Positions 54,192 through 64,000 of a stretch of DNA of 64,000 nt are shown in pieces. This DNA is from Macrocybe gigantea (Eukaryota; Basidiomycota; Agaricomycetes; Agaricales; Callistosporiaceae). Under the pieces are notes generated by a model, which was not told where the DNA came from, made no database searches, and was given only the letters and a program-made list of their open reading frames with translations. Every line of letters starts with the position of its first letter. The first letter of the stretch is position 1. Location of the stretch: the NCBI GenBank assembly GCA_011319805.1, contig SJRY01000253.1, forward strand, positions 248,001 to 312,000, given 5' to 3'. The translations under genes were made by a program, and so were the position numbers.

Positions 54192-55182
54192 ACGGCTTTT
54201 TTTTTTCTCGTTCGGTTGTCCGGTTGGTACGCATACACCATGTCATCGCGTAGGCATGCATCTCTGGTGCCTCCATGTGCAAGGATGTTGAGAAGAAAGC
54301 GGAAATGAAATCTTCTGAGCAATGAGAAAGCAACAGCAAGGAAACTGGGCCTGCCCGACTTCTTTTCGTTCTTTCCCTTGCTCTTTTTTTCCCGCGGCGT
54401 TAAACCCTGGTACGAATAAGGTTTTCCTTTCCGAGGATAAAGTTTAACGAAAAGGAAAGAACGAGCCAAAGGAAAAGAGCCAAGGTTCCCAAAAAGTGAT
54501 GAGGTTTTTCCATCATCGGAAGCGTGATGCGAGAGGCATGTCAAACGCCTGGGCGACTGGCAAGTGAGTGAGAAGGCGGCTTAGAAAGCAAAGGCTGGAG
54601 GGCCGACAGAAGAAACAGAATTGATCATTGCAGATCTGCTGATATTTTTTTTTTCGCACAGACAGGCGCGAGACATCTATTATGATTGTACTACTAGGAT
54701 GAAACATGTTCGGCACCGGGCTTACAGGTGTTGGGAGCAGAAAGTAATAGCATGATCATTGATTGTAGATAGAAACTGCAGATATATCGATACAGGGTCG
54801 ACATGACGAGGTATGGGGATAAAAGGCAGACGTTGTCATCATTCGTCATAAGGATGGGAGAAGGGAGGTTAGGGAGGGCAGGGTAAAGGAAACAAATCAT
54901 GGCCGAAGAAAGAACAGAGGCGTAGGGATCCTGATATGTGTGGCTATCCATCTTTGATGCGTGATATGGGTCCCACACCAAAACAGAAAAATAAAACACG
55001 CAGAGGAAGCGAGATCGAGGAGAGTCCGAATCGTGAAACGCAACGCAGCGACACAAAATATTAAGTGGAAAGGAGAAAGAAAGGGAAAAAAAAAAGAAAA
55101 GAAAAGGGGTGCGAGTGTAAAGAAAAAGCAGGGTAAATGAGCGGATGAAGGGGCGACGCTAGGCGTCCTATGTCCGCATTAA
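54192..55182. other. Convergent intergenic region
   Basis: About 1 kb rich in A/T and purine runs between two convergent genes. I see only short open frames without motifs; both 3' UTRs must lie here. Confidence 0.5.
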
Positions 55183-56332
55183 CTACCAGCAGAGCTCCTG
55201 CGCCATCCGGATCAGCGTCAGGGTCGTCAGGATTTCGGTGACGAATGAAAGACCGGGTTGCTTGATGGTCAGGCGGGCGTGAAAGTCGTCTTCAGGATGG
55301 CTGACTTCCCAGACCGCCACCGTCGTCCGTCCATCGCCGCACTGGCGCAGGCGCAGGGAAAAAAAAAAAAAAAAAAAAAAAAAAAGCCAACGGCGAAGCA
55401 CGTCTCCCGTCAGCAGAGCGCTTTTTTCGAACCGAGTCGCAAAGCGCGGTGAAAATCGCGTACCTCCATTCGATGCGGGGAGATCTTCCATTTATACTCT
55501 TTCCCGCTCTGAGCAGTGAAATACCTCGTTCTGATGCGCGTTACGAGGATGCGAATGCGTAAGTTAGGAAAAGGGAAAGAGAAATGAACTCTCACGAGGT
55601 GCCTTCTCTCTTCTGCCTCAGCAGGTCGCGCATCGGCATGTGGGTCTTGTTGTTCCCATAGATGATGTAGCCCGGAGAGTTTTCAGGACCGAAATAGAGG
55701 AAGGAATTGTCGGGGCCCATGATACCGGAGTGCTGCTGCGACCATGCAGCCTCGCGTGTCAGTCTGACGATCATGTTTGGGTTCGGATGCGTCTGGGCGA
55801 CCGATACCGGTATGTCGGGAAGAACGAAAAAAAAAAAAAACAGGCCCAGCAAGGTAGAACGGTAAAAGAACGATCGACCAGAAGATTCGCCGAAGGTTCG
55901 GACGTGAAACGCAGCGCACATTGTCGATAACGATGCGCGCAATGGTTGGGTATGAAGCATGTTTTGTTGTTGGAAAACGCGAAAAAGAAACCAAGTGTCA
56001 AAGAGAGTCCCAGAATGAGGCGATTTGTTTTGAAAGAAAGCAGACATGTTGGTGAGTCGCATGCCACGGCGGGAATAGCAGAGCGGAAAAAAAAGAGACC
56101 AAGTACCTCGTATCTGTTTCGAAAAGGCGAGAATGAACCAAAACATCAGTCAGCCGCATCGGAATGAGAAAAAGCAAGCAGGTGATTGGCAGGTCGACAT
56201 CAGCCGACCGACGTGTGGGAGCCACAACGGAAGACAAGGGACAAGAAAAAAAAAAGGTGGCACTACTCACACCATGAATGCAGCACGCCCTTCGAGATCT
56301 TGAAACCTCGTCCTGATCGGGTTATCTCCAAA
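55183..56332 (-). CDS. DUF6593-domain protein (5' end not found)
   Basis: The exons on the minus strand are [20 protein letters not shown] (from an acceptor at 56,332), [20 protein letters not shown] then [20 protein letters not shown] (about 55,640-55,790), [20 protein letters not shown] (about 55,470-55,530) and [20 protein letters not shown] then [13 protein letters not shown] with the stop at 55,183. Together they make up the DUF6593 fold as I know it from basidiomycetes, a tubby-like beta-rich domain of unknown function. The first exon lies further right and could not be placed. The intron between the last two exons contains a run of 27 T (A on the plus strand, 55,359-55,385). Confidence 0.7.
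55359..55385. repeat. 27-base poly(A)/poly(T) run
   Basis: An uninterrupted A run on the plus strand inside an intron of the minus-strand DUF6593 gene, where it reads as a T-rich tract. Several shorter A/T runs (9-14 bases) lie in the neighbouring introns and intergenic spaces. Confidence 0.9.
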
Positions 56333-57949
56333 CTGCAAAAGCACGTATTGGCTAGACATTTATCTCTGATCGATCGTAGCTGTCTGTCCAAGGGGCTTCT
56401 TTTGGTTTCTCTTGTGCTCGTTTCGTACGAAAGGGCGCGCGGGGCGGGAGAAGAAGCGACGGGGTTGGTGGATGCGGTGGAAAAAAGAAATCAAAAAGGA
56501 TCGATGATGCTGGCAAAAGGGCGTTCGGACTTGTGGGCCAGAAAGGAACAAAGGCGAGAGAGATATAAAAAGAATACAAGGGGGCCTTGTTGTTTACTAG
56601 TTTGGGAGGAGTGGATAGTGGGAGGTGGAAGGGAGCAGAAGAGTCTGATCGCAAGGTTATAAGGCCTGGTTGCATGTGCGCGTGCAATACCGTATTGCCG
56701 TCGCGGTCCTTTTTTTTTTCTTATTTTGTTTTCCAAATATTTCCTGAGCGACACCCTTTGCAGTCGTTTTTTGATGGAACGCCGGGCGAACGGCACAGCC
56801 ACCATCTCTGCCACGTGTCCAAGGGAGCCGGAGACTCGGGTTTTTGTGAGTTTCGTGCACATCGCGTGGCAAACACGCAACTTGCAAAGCCCAGATTCGG
56901 CCAGATCGCCCCCGACAAGAACAACGAAAGAAAAAAAAAAGGAAAAAAGAAAATTATTTTTATGTATTGATGGTTTATTCGAGTTCCTGTTGTTTCCCCC
57001 ACCCTTGCAAGCCCCTGAAAAAATGAGGACGAGCACTTGCCGGCCCATTCCCTCTTCGGAGAAAGAACCGATAGGCGGACCCACTTAATTTCTTTAATAG
57101 ATCGCAACACTCATCAGATTTGGGTCGGAAAAGAAAAATCAAGGCAGGCCGAAGGCCGAGTATCTAGGAAACACAGAGGGGTCGTCGATAGCCCTCTGGT
57201 GGACGGAGATGCATGCAAGTCGTACGGAATGTTCTGCATGGTCTTGTATCAGTATGGCAAGGCGGCCCCGAGGAAGAGGAAAGCGATCGTCATCGCCTGG
57301 TCACGCCCCAGGAGAAGGCTTACGTTAGAGTATGTTTAGAAATCACGCAGTGCAAGAGATGAATTCAAGGGATGAGAGGGGGGTTTAAGATGGTGCGACG
57401 GCAGGGGAGGTTGGGTGGGAGGACATTTTCTCGTTATCGAAGAAACAGTGGCTGGCTCGATGCCGTGATCCACGATCAATTACATGCCTTGCGCCATTCA
57501 CGGCGCCCCGTTATCATCGCATGCACGCAAAAAAAGCATTCTATTGAAGATAAATAGGAAGGAGTGAGAATGCGATCTGAGCCGACAAGCATGTGCTGGT
57601 GGTGCGGGGAATGCAATGGAAACGACGGATATGAAAGAGGCAGGGTTTGCGTCGAAAGAAAAGAACGACGGTGGGGCAACACGGGCAAATTTGGGGGCAT
57701 CTCGGCATCGTCGATTCACTCCGCGTCTAGCTCTTTCGCTAGGCGAAATCGCCCGAAATGTGGATCATGAGATCGCCTTGCATGAAACGAGGCATGGCCG
57801 AGAGCGCGGGGCCTTTGAGAAAAGAGGGTATAGTTCGCGTGATGGGGGCGCTTTAGCTTCGCCGAGACGAGATCCACCAGGGGATCTCATAACTCGTTCA
57901 GTCGTACACTGTGAGCCAAGAGAAGGGAAAGTTCAGCTGCTGTTTCGTT
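56333..57949. other. Region holding the missing 5' end of the DUF6593 gene
   Basis: 1.6 kb with many short overlapping frames and A-rich tracts. The first exon and promoter of the DUF6593 gene are expected here, but no candidate exon is convincing. No repeat or RNA gene is seen. Confidence 0.45.
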
Positions 57950-58416
57950 TCATGAATTGTCCTGAATCTCACCATGGACGATTCCTATTCGAGCACCAAA
58001 GGAAAAGATAAAACAGGCAGTGGGCAAAAAGAAAAAAAAAAGGGGGAAAGGAAAAGGGAAAAGGAAAAAATCGCACCGTAAAACAGCGTCCAGACGAGGA
58101 CGAACGTGAACGCGTTGTCCGTGCCGGGGTTGACGAGCTCGCCCAGGCCGCCGGGGAGGTACTTGCCCGGCCGCGCACCGCAGTTGACGGAGTAGATGCA
58201 CGCGGACGTGACGAGCGTCGCGAAGAGGAAGAGCGCGAAGCCGAGCCAGTTCTCGAGGCCCAGGATGCCCGCCGCCGCGCCGGCGAAGCACGCAGAGACG
58301 AACTTGACGTTCGTCAGAGACGAGTTGGAGAGCACGTTGGGAGCGTAGATGCGTTGTGCGGCTGTGGATTCGGACGTCGGCGTCGTCGTCGTTGTTGCTG
58401 CTGGTGCCGTCGACAT
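57950..58416 (-). CDS. EMC6: ER membrane protein complex subunit 6
   Basis: EMC6 is a core subunit of the EMC insertase that places transmembrane helices into the ER membrane. Start at 58,416 (MSTAPAATTTTTPTSESTAA). Then QRIYAPNVLSNSSLTNVKFV, the first helix pair SACFAGAAAGILGLENWLGF and ALFLFATLVTSACIYSVN, the loop RPGKYLPGGLGELVNPGTDN and the last helix AFTFVLVWTLFYG. One intron of about 90 bases (57,985-58,076) joins the end IVHGEIQDNS, stop at 57,950. The length of about 124 residues, three membrane segments and the final W.LFYGIVH are standard for the family. Confidence 0.92.
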
Positions 58417-60458
58417 GCTTTTTTGCGGGTTAGCGTGCTTCTGTGGTGAACACGGGTGTCGATGACGAAGCAGTGCTCACGTGGGTCCAAGTTAGATCAC
58501 CCTTTTTTGGCAGTCCCGTCCTGCAATAACCCAGCACTCCGAGGGTTGCTCATGGAGGCATATAAACCCCGAAGCCGACACGCGCAGAATTGCACCCGGT
58601 AGCTCATTATGCGTCACATCATTTTCTGATTTTTTTTTTCATACTTTTGTTTTGTTTTGGAATTCCAACTGTCCTTTTGTATCTTTGGCACTGCATATCG
58701 CACATGTAGAGCAGGTCATGCAAGATCATGCAAGACGGGTAGACAGATGGGCAGATACACGCTGCTTCTTTATCTTTCATGATCCGTGTCTATTTGAATT
58801 TCGCGGATGGTGTGGCGGCAGGGATCGACGAGTTGCGGATGCCCGTGTTGTCCGTGTTCGTCACTGCAAAACACCATCCATGCCTCGAAACTCGAATCAG
58901 CAGATAAGATCTCCCCATCCCCCCTCTTCGGTCTCTATGTACTCACAACCCGCGGCCATCGAACGATTGCGAATACACGATATGATACTTATGATACCCC
59001 GTGGTATTGCATAAACTTATTTTCCGAAGAGGCAGAGGCGAAGGCGAAGCACGCCCGTGGTCCATGCAGATATTCCGGAGCCGATCCTGTCCACGGGTGC
59101 AGCACGGCAACAGCTCGGTGGACGCGCCCCGAGTCGCAAGAACGTGCTACCCCAGGGCTACCCCCCGGTCGCCGAGCAGAAACTTTGAGAGATTCGGACC
59201 GCATCCGACCGGCGGTAGGTTGTGCCAAGAGACTGAGATTTGGGGGTGGCGTTGAGGTTATAAGGCAGACTATCGATACGACGCCATGCGAACGGCCCAT
59301 AAGAGAGCCACGATTGCATTAAGTCACATGCGCAAAAAGAGGGAAACGATCGCTGCCGATGTAGCTGACGACATTTTACGACACCATAAACGTTACAAGC
59401 GGCGACGCCTTTGCGAGTCGAACGTAGAGCCGAGTCCTTGTCGAGCAGGGATATCAAGCTCGGGCCGTGTCGTCATCGTTCGCTGTGGTTTGTCACTATA
59501 GCACATAGCACGGTTTTTTTTTTTTTGGCTGACCCTTGGGATGAAGCCCCTGCCGATGGGAAAATGGCGAGTTGAAGCACTAGCAGCACCCTTCGCAGAT
59601 CCTTCGCATCAACGCAAACAGGTCAACGTTTGCGCCAAGAAAACACAAGGTTCGCGGAAAACAGGCCACAGGCCCCAGGCCCCAAGTTGTCAGCTTAGAG
59701 CGACTCAATTCAGTGTTTGATTCTTTCTTGTTTTATGGCTTTTTTTTTTTTTCGGTTTCGGTCCCTTGTGCGGATGGGGAAACTTGGCAGATGGCAAGAG
59801 TCACTCTGGGCTCGCAATTGACGTATGCTTTTTTTCCCCGGAGATTGAGGATCCTTGTGATTGGATCGATCATCCAGTGAGGGAGAGTAGACAGCAGTGC
59901 ATCGCGAGCCAAGGCAACGTCGGTTGTTCCAGTCCAGTGATGTCGAGGAGATGTGCTGACACAGAGGCACGTCAAAGCGCTGCATTCGCATTTCTATAGG
60001 CAGCCAAAGTTTCTGATTGGTGGAGTTGACGTGTTTGAATGGAAGACTCTGGTAGCGGAGCAGACACGGCGAGCACGGAGCGAGCGCCTCGTTCTTGTAC
60101 GGTATTCATTTCCATGCACGATCACTCCTTTTCTACCGTTTCTTTTGATCCTTTGCTCCTCGACACGAAAAAGAGCAAGCAAAAGAGAGACAGTCACGTG
60201 CTTATGAGGATCTGCAGCTGCTCCTGGACTCCGAGTCACCTTTTTTTCTTTGGTTGCCGACGCCTAAGCTCTCCTTGCAGCCCTTCCTCCTTCTCCTCCT
60301 CCGCGCAGACGGATCCGTATCTACCCGTTTGGACATAAAACAGTCCATTGATGCACCAAACCGCTGCCTCAGAGTCCCAGACACCCCACCCGACGTCGAC
60401 GACGTTATCCAGCTCTTCATCGTCGAGCCATCATCTGTCCAAGTACCGCCACCAATCC
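58417..60458. other. Long divergent intergenic region
   Basis: 2 kb between EMC6 and the HOM2-like gene. Open frames such as 58,652-59,014 and 58,807-59,322 have no recognisable motif. Three TGACTC/GAGTCA cores (near 59,693, 59,802 and 60,233) could be Gcn4-type sites for the amino-acid gene downstream. An unrecognised short gene or a noncoding RNA cannot be excluded. Confidence 0.4.
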
Positions 60459-61625
60459 ATGCAGGAAGGGCCCACGATCAAGGTCGGCGTCCTCGGCGCG
60501 ACGGGCACCGTCGGCCAGCGCTTCATCACCCTTCTCGCCAACCACCCCTGGTTCGTCCTTCATGTGCTCGGTGCCTCTCCGAAATCAGCAGGCAAGCCAT
60601 ATCGCCAGGCCGTCAATTGGAAGCAGACGACGCCGATCCCGAGCGTCGCGAGGGAGATGATCGTGCAGGAGTGCAAGCCAGAGCTGTTCAAAGACTGCGT
60701 CGTCGTGTTTTCTGGCCTGGATGCGGACGTTGCTGGCGAGATCGGTGCGTCTAGCTTTGTGTGAGATCCGGTCTCTGTTCTGATCTGGGTTTTTATGTCT
60801 TCAGAGGCTGCATTCAGAGCTGCAGATCTGGCCGTGTTCTCGAATGCAAAGAACTACAGGCGAGATCCGCACGTTCCGCTCATCGTGCCACTCGTGAATC
60901 CGTCTCATCTCGCCATCATCCCGCAACAGCAGGCGCTGCAGACGCCACCGCTCAAAAAAGGGTTCATCGTGACCAACGCCAACTGCTCGACGACGGGCTG
61001 CGTGATCCCGCTCTACGCGCTCGAAAAGGCGTTCGGCCCGATCGAGTCGCTCATCGTCACGACGATGCAGGCCATCTCGGGCGCGGGCTACCCGGGCGTG
61101 TCCTCGCTCGACATCCTCGACAACGTCGTGCCGTACATCTCGGGCGAGGAGGAGAAGATGGAGTGGGAGATCCTCAAGATCCTCGGCGGCGTTGCCGAAT
61201 CGGACGACGGCCTCAAGTCGTTTGACATGCACTCGCGTCAGCCGCTGCGCGTGTCCGCGTCGTGCAACCGCGTGCCCGTTGTGGACGGACACACCGAATG
61301 CGTGTCGGTGAGGTTCGCGCGCAGGCCCCCGCCGAGCCCGCAGCAGGTGCGAGAGGCGCTCGCGAGCTTCACGTCCGACGCGCAGGCGCTCGGGTGTCCC
61401 TCGGCGCCGCGCCATGCGATCAGCGTGCACGAGGAGCCGGACAGGCCGCAGCCGAGGCTGGATCGGTACTATCAGGACGGAGCCGGCGTCAGCGTGGGCA
61501 GGATTCGGCAGTGCAGGGTGCTGGACATCAAGTTTGTCATTTTGGCGAACAATGTCTCTATCGGCGCTGCGACGAGCAGCATCATTAATGCCGAGTTTGC
61601 GGTCCTCAAGGGTGTTGTGGCGTGA
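60459..61625 (+). CDS. HOM2: Aspartate-semialdehyde dehydrogenase
   Basis: Reduces aspartyl-4-phosphate to aspartate semialdehyde with NADPH, the branch step to threonine, methionine and, in other organisms, lysine. The start is taken at 60,459 ([16 protein letters not shown]) since the family begins just before the Rossmann motif [10 protein letters not shown]; an upstream in-frame ATG at 60,348 would add a Ser-rich leader. One intron (about 60,745-60,805). Visible: [24 protein letters not shown]; the active-site cysteine in [30 protein letters not shown] with the substrate-binding region; and the end [14 protein letters not shown]. About 370 residues, normal for the fungal enzyme. Confidence 0.95.
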
Positions 61626-61933
61626 ACAGAACCCCGTCTTCTGCTTTTTTGGATGTCGCGTGTTGTTGGCGGTTCCGAGGCTGTTTTCCCCCCCTTTCGT
61701 CGTTGGATATTTTCTTTTCTTAACGATCACGCTTGGTCAAGTTGATTCTCATTATCTTCTTTTCTTTCTCCCTACCCTTCTTCTACAGATATAGAGAAGA
61801 ACACCAAAAAGCAATGTACACGTAGCCCATCCTTGCAAGAACGAAACGAGAAAGCATCATACCGTAGCTAAGATTGAGAGATTAGATTAGCTTGCACATC
61901 ACGCGTGACATTTTATTTGTTCCTCGATCGACG

Positions 61934-63308
61934 ATGAGCACACCGACGACGCCAGCGACGCCAGGCTCGTCTACGTTCTCTGTCCAAACGCCCGCCGCGC
62001 CGGACCCAGTCTCGCAACTTCCGAAAGAAGAGCAGGACGCCCTCAAGGCTTCCGTCTTCCAGCGCCTCCGCCCACGCGCCTACTTTGAGCGTTTCGTCGC
62101 CGAGGGCGTGCGTCCCGACGGCCGCGAGTTTGATGAGTGGCGGGACGTGCATCTCAACGTCGGTATGCGTGTTTATCGTCTTGTCTATCTTCGTTCTTTT
62201 TTTTGAGTGTTTCTTTTTCTTTTTTATACGATGCTGCTAAGGCTCCATATCGACCGCCGACGGATCGTCCCTCGTCAGATTGGGCCACACGACCATCGTG
62301 TGCGGCGTCAAGGCCGAGGTTGCGGAGCCGGAGCTCGACAGGCCGAACGAGGGGTTCCTAGGTGCGCGTCTCTCGTTTGGCTTTGAGGAAGCTCGCAGCG
62401 CGTGCTGACGTCCCCTTCTTCGCAAATGCGCGTGCATGCATTGCGTTTGAATCGACGATGCGTCTTTTAAAGTGCCTAATATCGATCTCCCCGCGCTGTG
62501 CTCGCCTAAATTCAAGCCTGGTCCGCCTGGAGAAGAGGCGCAGGTGCTGTCGGACAAGCTGAACGAGGTCCTTGTGACGTGAGTCCTCCTGACCCAGCTC
62601 TCTTTCCTCCCTTGGTCCTGCTACCATTCTGACTCTTTTTTTCTGATGCGATGACAGATCCAACATCCTGCCGCTGGAATCGCTGTGCATACATCCTGGG
62701 AAAGCCGTCTGGGTGATCTATCTCGACGCGATGTGCATAAACTATGACGGCAACGCGCTCGACGCCGCGCTCATCGCCGCCGTCGCGGCTTTGAAAAACA
62801 GTTGAGCCTTCATTCACATTTAGACTGGTGCTTGTTCTGAACGACTCGCCTGAATGTCGTTTTTTTTTTTTTTACTTTTCCTTTTATTTTTAACATCAGC
62901 ACGTGTGCCGGAAGCAAAATTCGATGAAGAGTCTGGCGAGACGACGTGCGTGCGCGGTGGGCCTACCGTGCCGCTTCAGATCGGCAGCTCGCCTGTATGC
63001 ATGTCGTTCGGCATCTTCGACTCGTGAGTAACGAACGGATACCGTGGGCGGTCTTGACCTTGTCCCGAAATTTCAGGACTCACATCATCTCCGATCCAAC
63101 CTCGTTTGAGGAACCTCTGCTGGACACCTCAATATCCGTCGTCCTCGACGCCGCCTCTTCTCAGCTCATATCCGTCTCTCAGCTGGGTCTGGGCACGACG
63201 TCTGTGACTGCCGCCACGACCACTACTACGACTGGACAAAGCGCTCTCTTGTCATGTATTGCTTCTGCCAAGAAACGTTTAAACGAAATAAAGACTAAAT
63301 TGATTTGA
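61934..63308 (+). CDS. RRP43: Exosome core subunit Rrp43 (RNase PH-like)
   Basis: A component of the nine-subunit RNA exosome ring. The start is taken at 61,934 (MSTPTTPATPGSSTF), the nearest ATG to the conserved region. Exons give LRPRAYFERFVAEGVRPDGR; TADGSSLVRLGHTTIVCGVK; NIDLPALCSPKFKPGPPGEE; SNILPLESLCIHPGKAVWVI; then CINYDGNALDAALIAAVAAL; CMSFGIFDS; and a last exon with ISDPTSFEEPLLDTSISVVL. This is the RNase PH fold of the Rrp43/EXOSC8 branch, without the phosphate-binding arginines of active RNase PH as far as I can see. Five introns of 50-110 bases. It follows HOM2 in the same direction after about 310 bases. Confidence 0.9.
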
Positions 63309-63570
63309 AACCATCCCATTTTTGCGTTTTCCTTTACCTGACAGTGAAGTTCTACAAGAACAATCGCCCATGCGAGAATTAATCTGTGTTTCTAACGTAA
63401 GTTGTAAGTGGAAACCATAATTGCTAGATGCTCGACAGCAATGACGAAACACAATATAGTATATTCACACAGCATTTGAAGAAGTGCGGCAACAACCCCG
63501 CTGGGGGTCGATATCAGAAAGAGCAAAAGACGTGCGAAAAAAGAAATAAAGGCAAGAAAAAGCGTGGCAT

Positions 63571-64000
63571 TCACGCTGTCGAAGGCGCACGATTCCGATG
63601 CCGCTGCACGAAACCTTCGATCATGTTCATCATGTTCCCAAGCGCGTGTTCCTCGGGCAGCCATTCGCCGTTGTTCACGCAAAGGATCTTCATTCTCTCA
63701 TCGTACGTGAGATCGGGAAGAAGCTTGGGCGTGATCAGAAAGTATTGAGAGCTGTCAACCTTGCACGTCACGTTCACGAGCGAGTTGTGAACCATGCGCT
63801 CCGCGCGCTGATCCATGCCCTGTGAGACGAGAATTCAATTCAGCGGCATTCTTTAATTAATTTCAGGTCCTTGAATGACGGAGAGAATATTGGCAGATCC
63901 CTTCTCTCCGTCCTTCGCTTTCTCACATACCTGATTGATCTCATCTACCAGCGAAAACGGCGCGCGGGCTTCCTCCGTGAGGCTCATGAGATACAAGATT
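63571..64000 (-). CDS. SMC5: SMC5, C-terminal ATPase end (partial)
   Basis: The gene enters from the right edge. The exon at about 63,931-64,000 reads YLMSLTEEARAPFSLVDEIN and Q, and after an intron of about 110 bases the last exon continues GMDQRAERMVHNSLVNVTCK, YFLITPKLLPDLTYDERMKI and LCVNNGEWLPEE, stop at 63,571. VDEINQGMD is the Walker B/D-loop of the SMC ATPase head in its Smc5 form, and QYFLITPKLLP.L.Y is the following conserved strand. Smc5 pairs with Smc6 in the complex that handles replication stress and recombination. It converges on RRP43 with 260 bases between the stops. Confidence 0.9.

Noticed and set aside
58652..59322. Open frames between EMC6 and HOM2 as genes
   Set aside because: Several overlapping frames of similar length, none with protein-like character or splice sites.

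Overview
The window is nuclear DNA of a basidiomycete fungus, most likely an Agaricomycete (mushroom-forming). The signs are many short GT-AG introns (about 45-65 nt), dense genes on both strands, fungal housekeeping genes (CHS5, VPS41, SSN3/CDK8, EMC6, HOM2, RRP43, SMC5, TTC27, mitochondrial uL13), basidiomycete-type families (DUF6593, DUF5745, serpentine membrane proteins) and a tnp2/CACTA transposase of the kind seen in mushrooms.

The left half (about 576-34,029) is a large accessory block. Inverted arms of 1.2 kb with near-identical sequence bound 33.5 kb. Inside lie a 6.5-kb self-primed chromodomain Ty3/gypsy retrotransposon (2,741-9,257, perfect 5-bp target duplication); a second, nested inverted repeat (11,782-13,530 against 28,046-29,793) made of the promoter and 5' half of a coiled-coil gene; five uncharacterised multi-exon genes between those arms (13.6-23.4 kb); and a tnp2-type transposase gene (24,016-27,866). 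The transposase gene shares its upstream sequence with the coiled-coil gene. My best reading is one giant cargo-carrying DNA transposon, or two nested ones, that entered between two host membrane-protein genes and later received the retrotransposon. I do not see a target-site duplication at the outer ends, so this stays an inference.

The right half (34.2-64.0 kb) is ordinary gene-dense host chromosome: a multi-pass membrane protein, a truncated M35-type metalloprotease, CDK8-like Mediator kinase, exomer subunit CHS5, VPS41, a DUF5745 protein, mitochondrial uL13, an acidic nuclear-type protein, TTC27, a DUF6593 protein, EMC6, aspartate-semialdehyde dehydrogenase, exosome subunit RRP43 and the 3' end of SMC5. 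Their functions are unrelated; no cluster or pathway is apparent.

One technical pattern matters for every reading here. Frameshifts in the retrotransposon, the transposase and the conserved gene TTC27 all look like loss of a single base in a short homopolymer run. That suggests consensus base-calling errors, so some 'broken' genes may be intact in the organism. Exon boundaries below were read by eye and are approximate.
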